Shown here piece by piece: positions 11,108 to 22,349 of a stretch of DNA of 64,000 nt. Each line of letters begins with the position of its first letter. Position 1 is the first letter of the stretch. Position numbers and translations under genes: made by a program. Source of the DNA: Maylandia zebra (taxonomy: Eukaryota > Chordata > Actinopteri > Cichliformes > Cichlidae). A model generated the notes under the pieces. The model ran no database searches, was not told the DNA's origin, and was given only the letters and a program-made list of their open reading frames with translations. The DNA lies in the NCBI RefSeq assembly GCF_041146795.1, contig NC_135175.1, positions 34,958,669-35,022,668 of the forward strand, given 5' to 3'.

Positions 11108-11690
11108 GAGATGCTGCTTCAGAAGCACTGTGTCGAGCATTGATTTGTTTGGCCGGAGTCACGTGATCAGTGACATCTGAAGCTTCATTTAGAACATAAG
11201 TGATTCAGTGGTTTATAAGGAAGTGAATCATTCATAAGATTTGTGGAGTGTTTTGATAGTGAGAGATAGCAAACCACTGGTCATTCCACTGAGAGAAACT
11301 GAGTCAGGGGAGGTTTTGTCATGTGTGGGAGTGTTTTATCTGAAAACGTGAAAAACTTGAAAATGTCAGAAAACAGCTTTTCATAATGTAAATATTATTA
11401 CAGTATATAACTTTAGAAACACTTCCATTTGACTTGAATTTAATATTATAAAAAATGTAAACTTAAAATGTTATTCTAAAATGTGCAGCAATTTAATTGG
11501 TTTATTCTTTTTAGGCGATAGTCTGTGGGACCAAGGAAGGCCTTATACCTGCATCTCTACCAACTTGCAATTTCTGGGCACTCCAGCCTCTTCTGTTTCA
11601 AGCAAGAGGATTTTCTCTAAGGCAGGAAAAGAAACAGACTCGGTCATCGTACAGTGAAGCAACTTCTCTTATGAAATCAAAATGAAAAAG
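11108..11690 (+). mobile_element. hAT remnant related to the element at 36730
   Basis: The left part (11108-11320) matches 36780-36995, including GAGTCACGTGATCAG, and the right part (11515-11690) matches 37665-37860. The right part still reads TPASSVSSKRIFSKAGKE, a decayed hAT dimerisation domain. Intermediate transposase sequence is missing, so this is an internally deleted derivative. Confidence 0.6.
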
Positions 11691-11953
11691 GGTTACCTTA
11701 AATGGATCATGTTTTTACTTTGCAAGTTCATAAGTAGGGCTGGGTTTCGATTATCGATTTTACGATTAAAATCGATTCTAGCTTGGATAAAGTGATTTTT
11801 AAATATACATTTATTTTGCCTGAAACGCTAGAATCTCCACACATAGGACTCAGTTCTGCTTCTACGTGTGAGGACGGCAAGATGGCGAACTAAGCAGCTG
11901 TCCTTATCTTAGCTCTGGTGCAAGGTACCTTTTAGCCCTCCTTTTTTGATGAT

Positions 11954-12650
11954 TTGTTCCCTCAAAAATCTTACGCCGACTTCACAAAGATGCCAAAAAA
12001 CCAGAAGAAGGACAAAGGGGAAAGCAAGTCTTCCCAGAACGATAAAATACAAGATTTGGCTTCAGCTGCGCATGATCACAACTACTGCCTCTCAGACATG
12101 GAGTTTGAAAGTGGCGACGGGAAAAAAAGAAATCTGGAGGAAATTAATGACTTGCTTCTCTCGACTCTGTCTAAAGGTGACCATCCGAGAAAGATTGCTA
12201 ATCCCAGTCCCACAGCGAGCGACATACTGGCAGCTATTCAAGCTCTCCACATGCGATTTGATAAACAAGATGACAAAATGGCGGACATTAACAACAAATT
12301 ATTGGAGAATGCCTCGTTGATTGCCAGTCGTGCTGAGTCCATTGAATTCAATGCAACTGAAGTCCGTGAAGTCCGTCCCTAAACAGGAAAGTAAACTAAG
12401 TTTTTATTTTTTTATATATATTCAAGTTTGATATTTTTAATATTTTGAACTCTATTTTTATTTATCTTTAATGCTACGCACGTGTTTATCCTTTGTGTCG
12501 TTGAATGTTAGAGGTTTCAGGGAAAAGGTTAAAAGAAAAGCAATGTTTATGTTTATCAAAGGGCTAAAAGCAAATTGCGCCTTACTACAAGAAACTCATT
12601 CAAGTGACGCTGATGCCACCTTCTGGTCAAAACAGTGGGGTGAAAAAATC
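11954..12650 (+). pseudogene. L1-like LINE 5' part: ORF1 and start of endonuclease
   Basis: The first frame (11954-12382) is lysine-rich and then helical with heptad-like spacing (MRFDKQDDKMADINNKLLEN, ASRAESIEF), as in L1-type ORF1 coiled coils. It ends early, before any RNA-binding domain. The second (12471-12650) reads LSFVSLNVRGFREKVKRKAM and CALLQETHSSDADATFW, the start of an apurinic-type endonuclease with the N and E catalytic motifs. It is cut off at about 12650. Confidence 0.65.
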
Positions 12651-12870
12651 CTCTTCAGCCACGATCCAACCACTCTGCTGGAGTAGCCTCATGTTGTCCA
12701 GGTGTGAGAGGACAGAGTGCAGTGCGATGGAGACTGCATCCTCTGTGCTCCTGTTCTGGCGGTATGCGAATTGGTGGGGGTCCAGGGTGGGGGGGAGACA
12801 GGATTTGTGAAGTGGTGTTGGAATTTCCAAGTAAGAAATGCATTCCTGCCCATGCACTGCTGGCTCTGTT
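12650..12870 (-). pseudogene. Rex1-like reverse-transcriptase fragment
   Basis: The minus strand reads [20 protein letters not shown] then [10 protein letters not shown], matching the same polymerase segment of the Rex1 copy at 61373-62785 (LDPLQFAYRPNRSTDDAI). It abuts the truncated L1-like fragment in opposite orientation. Confidence 0.65.
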
Positions 12871-12978
12871 CTGCTGGCTCCGGGTCCATTACGCTTGCAT
12901 TAGAGCCTCTTATTGTGTGTTTTGTTTGGGTTTCCAGCAATGCGTGGAATTACCAAAACTGGAGAGGGGATAGCCTAA

Positions 12979-13730
12979 CACAGTGGTTCCCAAACTTTTT
13001 TTGCTAGACCCCCCCTTTGTTTTACAAGAAAATCTTTGTGCTCCTCCCCTGACGTACACATCACTCATTTTTCAAACTCCATTGCAGTTTATTTTACACC
13101 TCAGACCTTTTGTAAACAATGAAACAAAAGTTAACTAAAATAAATTGCAGGTTGCAATAAAATAAACCACTAAACAAACCATCTTTATGGTGTAATTATT
13201 TCATGTATAGTTGTTTGTTTGTTTGTTTGTTTTACTGTGTAATAATATTCAACACTGCTATCAATACATTTTTCAAAAAACATCTGTGCAAAATGGGTTT
13301 AAAAACAAAAACAACTGTGGGATACTGTTCTTCTGTGATTTGAACCAGGGAAACAAATTGTGGCAGGATCAGCCTGATATTATTTGTATCCCACTGTAAC
13401 TTAACTGTATAAAGAGCTAATATCACCAAAATGTCATTATAAGAAGTGTTTGTGAAATAAAAATAAAGAATGTGGGATACTGTTTGTCCCACAATTGGAC
13501 AGCCAGTGCGTGCTCCCTACACAGGGGAAATAAATTCTGTTAGTGATACATACTATGGCACCACCATGGTATGTATAACTTATAGTCAGACTAAAGCCAG
13601 ACTTTCAGATCCTCCCTGTCTGGAGGTAACGCTCCCTGATACCTAAATGTACTCTTTTTTCCAGTGGATTAAGGTTTGTTGCAGGTTACACAGGGATAAG
13701 GGTATCCAGGTTTTCCTTTCAGCAACTTCA
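12979..13730. other. AT-rich stretch with a hAT-like end
   Basis: A CAGTGGTTCCCAAACTTTTT motif at about 12980 is a typical hAT terminus, followed by a (TTTG)n run near 13212. The partner end was not found. No gene is seen. Confidence 0.35.
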
Positions 13731-13736
13731 ACTGGG

Positions 13737-13960
13737 TGACCATGGCTCAGGGGGTTTGGGAAGCGTATCTGTAACCGGAAGGTCGCCAGTTTGAACCCGG
13801 GCTCTCTGTCCTGGTCGTTGTGTCCTTGGGCAAGATACTTTACCCTACCGCCTACTGGTGTTGGCCAGAGGGGCTGATGGCGCGATATGGCAGCCTCGCT
13901 TCTGTCAGTCTGCCCCAGGCTACAACCGATGTTTTTCTGGGTTTGGCGTATGTTGCTGTA
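13737..13960 (+). mobile_element. tRNA-derived SINE, 5' part
   Basis: TGGCTCAGGGGG resembles a polymerase III A box and AGTTTGAACCC a B box. The following GTCGTTGTGTCCTTGGGCAAGA body is the same family as 29018-29338. The 3' third is missing. Confidence 0.65.
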
Positions 13961-13999
13961 TGCCTCACAAAATCTCTAAGTCTAAGTCTTGTGTGTGAT

Positions 14000-14700
14000 T
14001 GTTCTAACATAAACAGCTCCATCAGTTTCCCTGACTCTGTGGTTGCCTTCGGTGTGCAGCACTGCTACAAATTGCTAACTGTTTTGGCAACTACAGGTTG
14101 TCCACTGTTGCCGAGTATTATATACAACTGCTTGGAGGTTGAGGTTGCTCTAGAAATTGTATCGATACAGTGGCATTTATAAATGCACACTAGCTCCTAC
14201 TATGCTTCCATCAGTCTGAAAGAATATTTGTCATTTAGAACAACTCAAGAGTCAACCTGCTCCCCAGTTGGTTGTATTCTGGTTATAAATCTATAGAACA
14301 GGAAGGTTACTGAGTGCAAATGTAATAGTTAATTAGTTAAGGAATTTCTTTTTAAGTATGACTTTCTCTCTATGTAGACAGCAACAGATATGTGATTTGA
14401 ATAATTAGAAACATATTGCATGTAATTACCAACCTGAAGGAATGAGGATGAGGATATAGATGTATTGGCAAGACAGTCATTCAAATCATAATCTCTTGAT
14501 TTGCAGATACATTAAACAAAGCTGAAGTTAAGTATTATAATTATACAGAGTCCCAAGAATGTGGCAGGATAACTGGAATATCAGCATTCATAAAACATTC
14601 AGAAATATGGTCACTGGAAGAGGGTGGGTAGGTACCAGAGAGAAGAAACAGACAAGTACCAAACGGCAATGTGTGCTAACTAGAGGTCAGCGATCTGTCG
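14000..14700. other. Spacer with no recognised gene
   Basis: I see no conserved frame, splice pair or clear repeat family here. Confidence 0.3.
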
Positions 14701-15002
14701 GCTTCAGCCCCGACGGCGGGTCCGTGTCCATGTGAGAAAGGGGACATTTTACTGATTCTGATGCATCGGCGGGTCCGCGCTTTATGTTTACGTCTTTGTG
14801 CAGAATCCGTGTTCCTGCTCTCATTTACTGTTTTAGCTGTTTGGTGGTTGTTGAAATTTTGTGAGGTTTAAACTGAGATTCTGGCTTTTCGGGCAAAATA
14901 AATTTATATTTAAAAAATCAATTCAGGATTTTAATGAATCGATATGACATTATCCAAGCAAGAATCGATTTCAATCGATAAATCGATAATCAAAACCTAC
15001 CC

Positions 15003-15285
15003 TTAGTGCTTACTGCAAAGAAATTGAATCTGTTAAGCATGCACTGTTAGAATGCCAGGCACATGTCCAGGAGAGGAAGACGTTAATGGCAAATTTTGAG
15101 AAGCTAAAGATATTTTACATTAGAAAAACAGCCAGAAAAACTGTCTCAGGTCTGTGGTCAGCTGTTGAAATTTGTGATTAGAATGGATGCGTTTTTTTCC
15201 AGTTCCTGATCCACATTCCAGTCCAGTAGGTGGCGGTAATGCACTTTTGCAAAATGCCATTACACTTAAAAGAAGACTAAGAAGA
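15003..15285 (+). mobile_element. LINE 3' end fragment
   Basis: A frame reads CKEIESVKHALLECQAHVQ, then RKTARKTVSGLWSAVEI, then stop, like the zinc-knuckle C-terminus of a LINE ORF2. It is followed by CCAGTAGGTGGCGGTAATGC and an AAGAAGA-rich tail that is common at LINE 3' ends in fish. Confidence 0.5.
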
Positions 15286-15339
15286 AGAGTAAGGCTATCC
15301 CACTAGCATTGTTTTTATCGATAGTTGTGTCAGTCTGCT

Positions 15340-15389
15340 GACTTCGGCTCCATCACGGAGGTTCTCTCTGTTTGTGGGCTCATCTAAAG
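15340..15389 (+). other. Zinc-finger gene B, leader exon 1 (3' part)
   Basis: CTCTGTTTGTGGGCTCATC and the AAAG|GTAAGT donor match the leader exons at 38975-39028 and 57326-57379. The start of transcription cannot be placed. Flanking sequence has diverged from genes C and D, so this is the older copy. It is non-coding in all three copies. Confidence 0.65.
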
Positions 15390-15789
15390 GTAAGTGTTTA
15401 GTAGGGATGGAAACTGAGATCATTTAGTCTAATTCCTTGGAATTGTTAGTCTGCCCGTCTACCCCCTGTCTTTTCTTACACTCGCGCTGTATTCAGCTGT
15501 TTTCAGTTCGTGTGTTGAAAAATGGTGGCGCAGTCTACAGCGTGGACATTGGCATTACTAGTTGTTATTGAACTAAAGAACGAGAGCGCGATGGTAGACG
15601 GGAAACGTCCTCCAGGATAGAAACAACACATAACGCTGCTAACACAACTTTAGCTCTTTGCAAGCATTTGCACAGACGGCATGCTAACGCTCAGCTAGCA
15701 TAGAACTCACAGCGAAAGCTGAGTGAATAGAGATTAACAGACCACGTGACTTTCGTGCATTGCATTGTAGTTACGAGTGGTATTGCATT

Positions 15790-16150
15790 TCCAGCACCAG
15801 TAATCATTAATTCTGCGGTTTTAATGTCTACTTGGATTTTATTTGCCCCAAAATCAGTCATCTACAACACGACGGAGAACACGGCAGGTCCGTACAAAGG
15901 CAGACTTGACGAAAAGGCAAAACAAAGAACGAGGAAAAATCAAAGGAGTGAAAGGGTCAGACCCATATAAGCATACAGAGTGGAGTAAGGACGTTAGCCT
16001 GCTGCCCAGCTTTCATCACGCACATATTTATTATTATATGGTCCTAAGTGTGAGTGCATACACTCACAAAATGTTTAGTAATTTCAGATCCCTGCAACAA
16101 GCCCAGGTCCAGTTTACTTTGGTGATTTGGACTATTCCATTTCACAGCTG
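15790..16150 (+). pseudogene. Possible YqaJ-type transposon protein fragment
   Basis: Two frames read AGPYKGRLDEKAKQRTRKNQ and then KGSDPYKHTEWSKDVSLLPS, YTHKMFSNFRSLQQAQ. The spacing recalls the N-terminus of the large YqaJ-nuclease proteins of fish DNA transposons (ISL2EU-like). This is pattern memory only. Frameshifts are needed to join the pieces and no catalytic region remains. Confidence 0.3.
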
Positions 16151-16503
16151 TTGTTACATTTTTGTCCTTTATCTCCTGTACAGGCCAACGCAATCTAATT
16201 GTTGTTTTAGGTTGTAGTGTTACACAACATTTTCAGATCTAATAGAAATAAAATTTAATTTAATCGTAATTCATTCAGTTATTATCTTTGTTTATAACTG
16301 GCATTATTGTTTCATTCTATTATAGAATCTTATAAGAAAGAGGCAAAATTGTATTCAATGGTGCTTTATTAGCTGCTTCGGTGAAAAACAAATCAACAAT
16401 GCAACAAAAAAAACAACAACATTGCAAAACAACTTACTGGAAAACAGTTATTCATCACTTGCTTGCTTCAGTACAACACGTGGGCACATATATGCAGGAC
16501 TTT

Positions 16504-17000
16504 TCATGGCTGTTTTGATATCGCTCTCTCTCTTAACCGATCAAATCTGGCTATGGTAGCAGATTTAAACTCGGTCTGACCCAGGTTGATAGAGGGCGCC
16601 AGTCTGGATCGCATTCCTGCATTTTGTAGGCTGGTTTTCCTACAAAACACAACAAACATTAGCCCGCAAAGCCACAGTGAACAAAGTAGCATAGCGCAAC
16701 AAATTCAATTCAAATGAAGACTTATTTGTAACCTACATCAACAATTATGTTATGATAAATTACGTAATAACTACAACAGAAGACTTACCTTTGTGGAAAT
16801 GCTTGGAGTGTTCTGGGACGTTATATTTGGTCTTCGAATGGCTGCAATCCAGGCCATCCGTCAGCTCTTTGTTACTTCGGAAACATGGCTTGAACAATCT
16901 CTTCCACGACCGAATCCGATAAAAAACGATCACTTTACCCGTTTCTACCTGTTCATATTTCTACAGTATAATCTACGTAACATATTCAGAATATGTTTCT
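16504..17000 (-). pseudogene. Possible THAP-protein exon pair, decayed
   Basis: The minus strand has one exon-like piece near 16795-16960 ending in a good donor (CACAAAG|GTAAGT), and a second starting after TTTTGTAG at about 16640. The latter reads RSRLAPSINLGQTEFKSATI and ARFDRLRERA, similar in pattern to the region behind THAP domains in fish proteins (APSLNLG). No THAP finger itself is visible. The frames do not join cleanly. Confidence 0.3.
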
Positions 17001-17009
17001 GTCATTGAG

Positions 17010-17750
17010 TAATGGAATACATTTTAAGAGTAACCTTCCCAACACTGGTCTTCACACACAGTTAACACACACAGTTTTTTGACAAGTAATGTGTTGCGTG
17101 GCATATTCACATATATGTATGACTGCTGAAAATGCTCACCATTGAAAATAGATATAACTTAAATAAATGTAATTATTAATCCCTGAGGAAACACATAATA
17201 TCCTTAGAATAGGGCACTGGAGGTCGTGACCTAATTTCTCAATGGTGCAACCAAAAAAAATCTTGCGTCACGCTGGTGCGATTAGCCGTTCAAGAAAGGA
17301 AAAAAAACCCAGTCTGAAAGTCTCTGTGTGGTTAACAACAGACACACATTATGCCCATATCATGGTCTAAACCAATCAGAGATAGTCAAGGGTGGGACCT
17401 CTTTTATTGACTGTGTTCCAGATATTCCCGTAGGTGCAGGCGGAGAGAGGGAGGTGAGTGGCCTAGGCCTGATAGAAGTAGATGTAGCTGTGGGTAATGA
17501 GAAAATCTTTTAAGAAAGATTAATAAATTTGTCATGAAGTTGAGGCCTGATCCATCCGAAATTCATAGCCAGTGCTCTGACAGTGAGCCATCAACCTCTG
17601 AGGTTATGTTTAACACTGTTTCGGAGACAGCATTAGATAATGAGCCACATATGATCGACTCCGAGCCAGAGCCCGCTGACAGTAAAAGTGGGGCAAGTGT
17701 ATACAATTCAAAGAGAGTGGCTTGACCAGTTTCACTGGCTAAGATACAGT
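17010..17750 (+). other. Intron sequence with two small unassigned frames
   Basis: Frames at 17328-17513 and 17534-17725 are acidic and serine-rich (SQCSDSEPSTSEV, EPEPADSKSG) with one stop between them. They might be L1-like ORF1 debris belonging to the endonuclease piece at 18236, but no domain supports this. Confidence 0.3.
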
Positions 17751-17751
17751 A

Positions 17752-17925
17752 AAGCCAGTCAGTCTGCCCCAGGGCAGCTGTGGCTACAACTGTAGCTCGC
17801 CTTCACCAGTGTATGAATGTGGGAGTAAATGAATAGTGGTATTGTAAAGCGCTTTGAGGGGTCCCGAAATGCGCTATATAAATGCAATCCATTATTATTA
17901 TTATTATTATTATTATTAAAGCTGA
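17752..17925 (+). mobile_element. SINE 3' part with (ATT)n tail
   Basis: The body CAGTCTGCCCCAGGGCAGCT, the conserved AAAGCGCTTTG and GCGCTATATAAATG end, and an ATT-repeat tail match the SINE copies at 41940 and 29018. The 5' half is absent. Confidence 0.7.
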
Positions 17926-18235
17926 CAACATGATGCGCAGCATTTACTGTGGTGCAATGGTGGTTTTTGATACGGGAGACATGGGCCATACCACAGAGTG
18001 GCATCGTGGGCATCAGCAGAAAAAGATGCTTGCACCCATGCTGCCCCGACATCATAACAGCTCAAATGTGCAGTTGATGTGATAGTGACGGGCTGCTGAA
18101 CCAATCAACTGGAATTCTTTTGGAACACCAAAAATACTTTGGCTCACGTGGTTTCATGGAATTATGTAAAATAGTGTCGTGGAGTGTCATAATGCTATTA
18201 AAATCCTCACATATTTGAAACTGTAAAAGACAGAC

Positions 18236-18840
18236 ATAGCTTTGATTCAAGAGATACATCTTGATGAGGTGGAATCATTAAAGTTGAAAAGAGACTGGGT
18301 GTCCCAAGTTTACCTTAGTGCATTTTCCAGTAGGAAAAGAGGCGTGGTTATATTGATTAGAAGAAATTTGGATTTTCAAGTACTCAATCATTATACGGAT
18401 CTGGAGAGTAGATGGGTGGTCTTGGATGCATGTCTACAGGGGCAGAAAGTGACATTGGTCAACATATATGCCCCCAATTCTCCTCAACCACAATTTTTTC
18501 ATGAAGTGTGTAGCACAGTGCGGAATATTGGAAATATAAATATTGTAATTGGTGGGGATTTTAACCAGGTCAGGGATGTGTTTTTTGATTAATCCTCTCG
18601 TCTTAGACCAAATAAGCACCCTGTAGATGCTGCTTTGGATGTTGTGTCAGAGGAGCTGAGCCTGGCGGATATACGAAGACTTCTGTATCCTCAAGAAAGA
18701 GACTATACTTTCTTTTCCCATCCTCACTTTACTTTCTGGTGTCTCGCTCTCTGGTGAGTCAAATTGTCGGGTCCTCCATTGGTAATATTTCAGTAACTGA
18801 TCATGCTCCCATTGAAAGTTTTGTCCTTGGGATAAACTAG
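18236..18840 (+). pseudogene. L1-like endonuclease fragment
   Basis: The frame reads LALIQEIHLDEVE (catalytic E), then KRGVVILIRRNLDF, VTLVNIYAPNSPQ and GGDFNQVRDVFFD before a TAA at about 18591. It continues decayed as LSLADIRRLLYPQERDYTFF. These are the ordered motifs of an apurinic endonuclease domain. Several stops show it is dead. It lies in gene B intron 1. Confidence 0.75.
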
Positions 18841-18974
18841 TCTGTTTTGTTTCGCTTAATGCATCTTATTCCCGAAAAGTAGGATAGTTGTTTCTGGGGT
18901 TTCACCTTAAAGCTTCATAATTATTGTTGTCACTGAGCAGTGTACTGTTTATTTGCTCTGCTTCTATTTGTCAG

Positions 18975-19105
18975 GGATAAATTACATATCTATACATTTT
19001 ATGTCCCAGCTAAATAACAAGTCTGGTGGAGAAGCAGAGGAACAATTTCAGCCCTTTGGATTCAGCTCAGCCACTAGAGAGGAAACAATGACTTCAACAC
19101 AAAAG
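18975..19105 (+). CDS. Zinc-finger gene B, exon 2
   Basis: The exon lies between TTTGTCAG and AAG|GTGAG. The conserved start is ATG at 19088 (MTSTQK). Unlike genes A and C, this copy lacks about 10 bp near 19013 and has ATG instead of GTG at 19001, so an open frame runs from 19001: MSQLNNKSGGEAEEQFQPFG, then FSSATREET, then MTSTQK. Translation could therefore begin 29 codons earlier. The first AUG is favoured by scanning, but its context is not better than that at 19088. Which start is used cannot be told from sequence. Confidence 0.75.
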
Positions 19106-19275
19106 GTGAGAAAAATGATCACAGTTACACTGTTGCTGAAGTTGTGTGCACAGCTGGTTGTTAACAGCAGCTTTATCTTTTCCATCCTGGGCTCCTCTAT
19201 ACACACAGAATCTACATTCACAAACAAAAACCTTAGAAGTTACAAGAAAATACAAAGACCATATTTTATCAGCAC

Positions 19276-21066
19276 TTGCTTACTTAGCACTTAGGCCGAG
19301 CAATAAGGCGGTAGACGATGAATAAGGCCCCCAAAGTGGAAGCGCCTTTCACCAACAACATCAGCTAGAGGGTGGGTGCCTGCTCTTTGTGAGACCTCTT
19401 CGTTCATCTTCTGGTCCCAATAGGAAATTCTCATGATTCACCGCAGACCACGTTGTTGAAGCATATTCAGGCTTCGAGTGATCGCATTTGTTGAGTGCCA
19501 GTCGGAAGATGATAGAGTTAAATAGTTTGATCTTGAGCCTAGCATTCAGGGAGGTCAATTTCCAAATAGGTTGGAGACATCAGAGAACACCGGCCGCCTT
19601 CTCTGCTTTGATGTTGACATCTCGATCAGAGATCCCGTCATTTGAGATGATGCTGACCAGATACATGAAATTCTCCACCTCTTCAGCACGTTGTTGGTTG
19701 ATCATGACAGGAACTAGTGCATGTGCATAGCCAACTCGGAGTACCTTGGTCTTCTTGGCACTGATTCTTAAACCTACTTTCATGGTCTCCCTCTGCAGAG
19801 CTGCAGTTGACTCTTGGAGGTCTTACTGAGCCGAGCCCAACAGGGTGATGTTGCCTGGAAAAAAGTCCAAGTCGATGAGATTACGCCCTTTTTTCCAGGG
19901 GACACCGATACTAGCTTGGTCAGCTGATCGTCGCATGATGAAGTCACTTGATAAAAGGAAGAGGAAAGGTGATAGTACGCATGCCAGTATTAATAATAAT
20001 AATAATAATGGATTGGATTTATATAGCGCTTTTCAAGGCACCCAAAGCACTTTACCATGCCACTATTCATCTCAAAGAAATCTTCTCAGCCATCAGCCGT
20101 CTGGATGCAGCAGCGGGAGTTGGCATAGAGACCATGAAGGGCATATACAAACTGCTGGGGGACTCCATAGTGACGTAGGATAGCCTTCTTGAAATCGATG
20201 GAATTGATAGAACTCTTCCTTTGGTATTCCAATGTTTGTTCAATGATCGTGCGGAGAGTGAAGATTTGCTCGACACAGGACCGGCCACTCCAGCCTGCTC
20301 ATCGTCCACTGCGCATCATGAAATTTCCCCTTGTGGGACTACTAAAGGTATATCAATCCCAATTCGAAAGAACGAGGCAAAGTAACTTCGCGGGTACTGA
20401 CAGTAGCGTGATGCCCCACCAGTTGTTACATTCTCCCAAATCGCCTTTCTTCGGAAGTTTGATGACGCCTTTGGTCTCATCAGGTACACGCGATGTTGAC
20501 CAGCTGGCGTTTAGGAGTCATGTAAGAGCGAATTCCAGCTGGGGTCCACCGTGCTTCAACATTTCGGGGAGGGCCTCATCCAAGCCAGGGGCCTTTCCAC
20601 TCTTGAGGACTCAGATCATTGTCTTGACTTCGGTAACACAGATTTGTCCGATATCGACTGGAAAAAGCTCCATGGAGGGTGCCAGGTCTTCGTCCACCTG
20701 GTCCTGAACCGACTTCGCCAAACTACATTCATCAATGGGGTCCCATGAATGGTGGGAGGTACGAGTCGTATTCATGTTAAAGCTGGGCCAATTTACCAGT
20801 TTGTAACGGAGTCTGTACATTCCATATTCCATAACGGGTAGTTTCTTCTGGGTCGAAATTTGATCGACCATCGAGCAGGTAACGACCTGAGGGCTTTCCT
20901 CCACTGCTGTCATCAAGGGTTGCCGATCATCTTCGCCCTGGTTCAATCGATGATGAGATTTGTTTGCTCTTTCCGTAGCAATCGAGGTTTTAAAAGGCGG
21001 GGTTGCTAACCCCATGCCCAACCCTCCTCCTTTCTTATATGGCCTTGGGACCGGCAATGGCAGAGT
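19276..21066 (-). mobile_element. RTE-like LINE insertion, decayed, with 12-bp target duplication
   Basis: TTTTATCAGCAC occurs at 19264-19275 and again at 21067-21078, exactly where gene A and C introns have it once. The insert reads reverse-transcriptase pieces on the minus strand: GKAPGLDEALPEMLKHGG, CVEQIFTLRTIIEQTLEY, NSIDFKKA, GLRISAKKTKVL, then EVENFMYLVSIISNDG. Frames are broken many times and the YADD-box position reads DFFPGN. The clade call (RTE or a relative) is by motif memory. Confidence 0.7.
19989..20090 (-). mobile_element. SINE 3' end inside the LINE
   Basis: An (AAT)n run followed by GGATTTATATAGCGCTTTTC and CCCAAAGCACTTTACC is the inverted 3' end of the SINE family at 17752 and 41940. 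It interrupts the older LINE. Confidence 0.6.
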
Positions 21067-21332
21067 TTTTATCAGCACACAATATCATCAGCTAACTCAC
21101 AATTTTTCATACAGTCATTTTCTCCAGTGATCAGTACTTCTTTTATTATGTCATTTTCCTTACAACTCCCATTGTAGCACTTCTTTGTAATGTGATATTA
21201 TCTCCAGTATGTGGTGATAACAGACCTACAACGTGTTTGTTGACGTCTTTGATTCCACTAATGGAGTCAGTTTCAGTTTGTTCCACGACTGCATTTTAAT
21301 CACTGCCTCTGTTTGTATCTCTGTCACTGCAG

Positions 21333-22349
21333 GACCAACATGGAGCGAGAAGTCAGCGCTCTCAGGAGGCCGACAAACCTCACCGAAAAAAGGGGCAGAA
21401 AAAATACACCTGTGATGAGTGTGGGAAGTATTTTACCCATCTTGGAAACTTTAAAACACACCAACTCGTCCACAGTGGAGTTAAAGCATACAGCTGTGAC
21501 TTGTGTGGAAAGTCTTTTGCCCAGGCTGGAACCTTGAAAACACACAAAATCATCCACAGTGGAGTTAAAGCATACTGCTGTGATGAGTGTGGAAAGTCTT
21601 TTACCCAGCCTAGTCACTTAAATGCACACCAACTCATCCACAGTGGAGTTAAAGCACACAGATGTAACTTGTGTGGAAAGTATTTTACCCAGGCTGGAAC
21701 CTTAAGAATACACCAACTCATCCACAGTGGAGTTAAAGCACACAGATGTAACTTGTGTGGAAAGTATTTTACCCGGGCTGGAACCTTAAGAAAACACCAA
21801 CTCGTCCACAGTGGATTTAAAGCACACTACTGTGACTTGTGTGGAAAATCTTTTTCTCAGGCTGACAACTTAAAAACACACCAACTGATCCACAGTGGAG
21901 TTAAACCATACATTTGTGACTTGTGTGGAAAATCTTTTGCCCATCCTAGAAGCTTAAAAATGCATCAACTGATCCACACTGGAGTTAAAGCACACAGCTG
22001 TGATCAGTGTGGTAAAACGTTTGCTCGCAGTTGCAACTTACGACGTCATCAAGATACCCACTCTGGAATTAAGGCGAATAGCTGTGACAAGTGTGGTAAA
22101 ACCTTTAGTAGTATAAGTTACCTAAAAAGACACCTGCGGATTCACACTGGACAGGATGTTTACTGCTGTGATCAGTGTGAGAAAGTCTTTACAACAGCCA
22201 CACAGTTACATCACCACACATTTACCCACACTGAAGAGAGACCTTATAAATGTGACCTGTGTGAGAAGACTTTTAAAGCACCACATTCTCTGAAAGGGCA
22301 CCAGCAGATCCACACCAGAAGGAAACTCTATAAGTGCAGTTACTGTGAG
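21333..22349 (+). CDS. Zinc-finger gene B, exon 3 (eleven C2H2 fingers)
   Basis: The 339-codon exon has the same splice borders and DQHGARSQRSQEADKPH leader as gene A, then eleven complete fingers and the split CSYCE. Residues at -1, 2, 3, 6 are HGNT, QGTT, QSHA, QGTI, RGTK, QDNT, HRSM, RCNR, SSYR, TTQH and AHSG. Fingers 4 and 5 are near-identical (HRCNLCGKYFT), suggesting recent internal finger duplication. Linkers are mostly HSGVKA; fingers 9 and 10 end TGQDV and TEERP as in gene C. This is the longest array in the window, with three more fingers than A and four more than C. It is presumably a nuclear DNA-binding protein; the target is unknown. Confidence 0.92.

Larger units (their letters stand above)
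11734..15003. mobile_element. Large element or composite bounded by ~110-bp inverted repeats
   Basis: The left end begins TAGGGCTGGGTTTCGATTAT and the right end, inverted, TAGGTTTTGATTATCGATTT. Similarity continues inward for about 110 bp on each side through AAATCGATTCT and TTTATTTTGCC. The inside is mixed retroelement debris (L1-like ORFs, a Rex1-like piece, a SINE) rather than a transposase. It is either a non-autonomous hAT-type element that gathered insertions or a transposed block. No clear 8-bp target duplication is seen. Confidence 0.5.

Noticed and set aside
13737-13810. A tRNA gene
   Set aside because: A and B boxes are present, but the sequence lacks a cloverleaf and continues as a SINE body.
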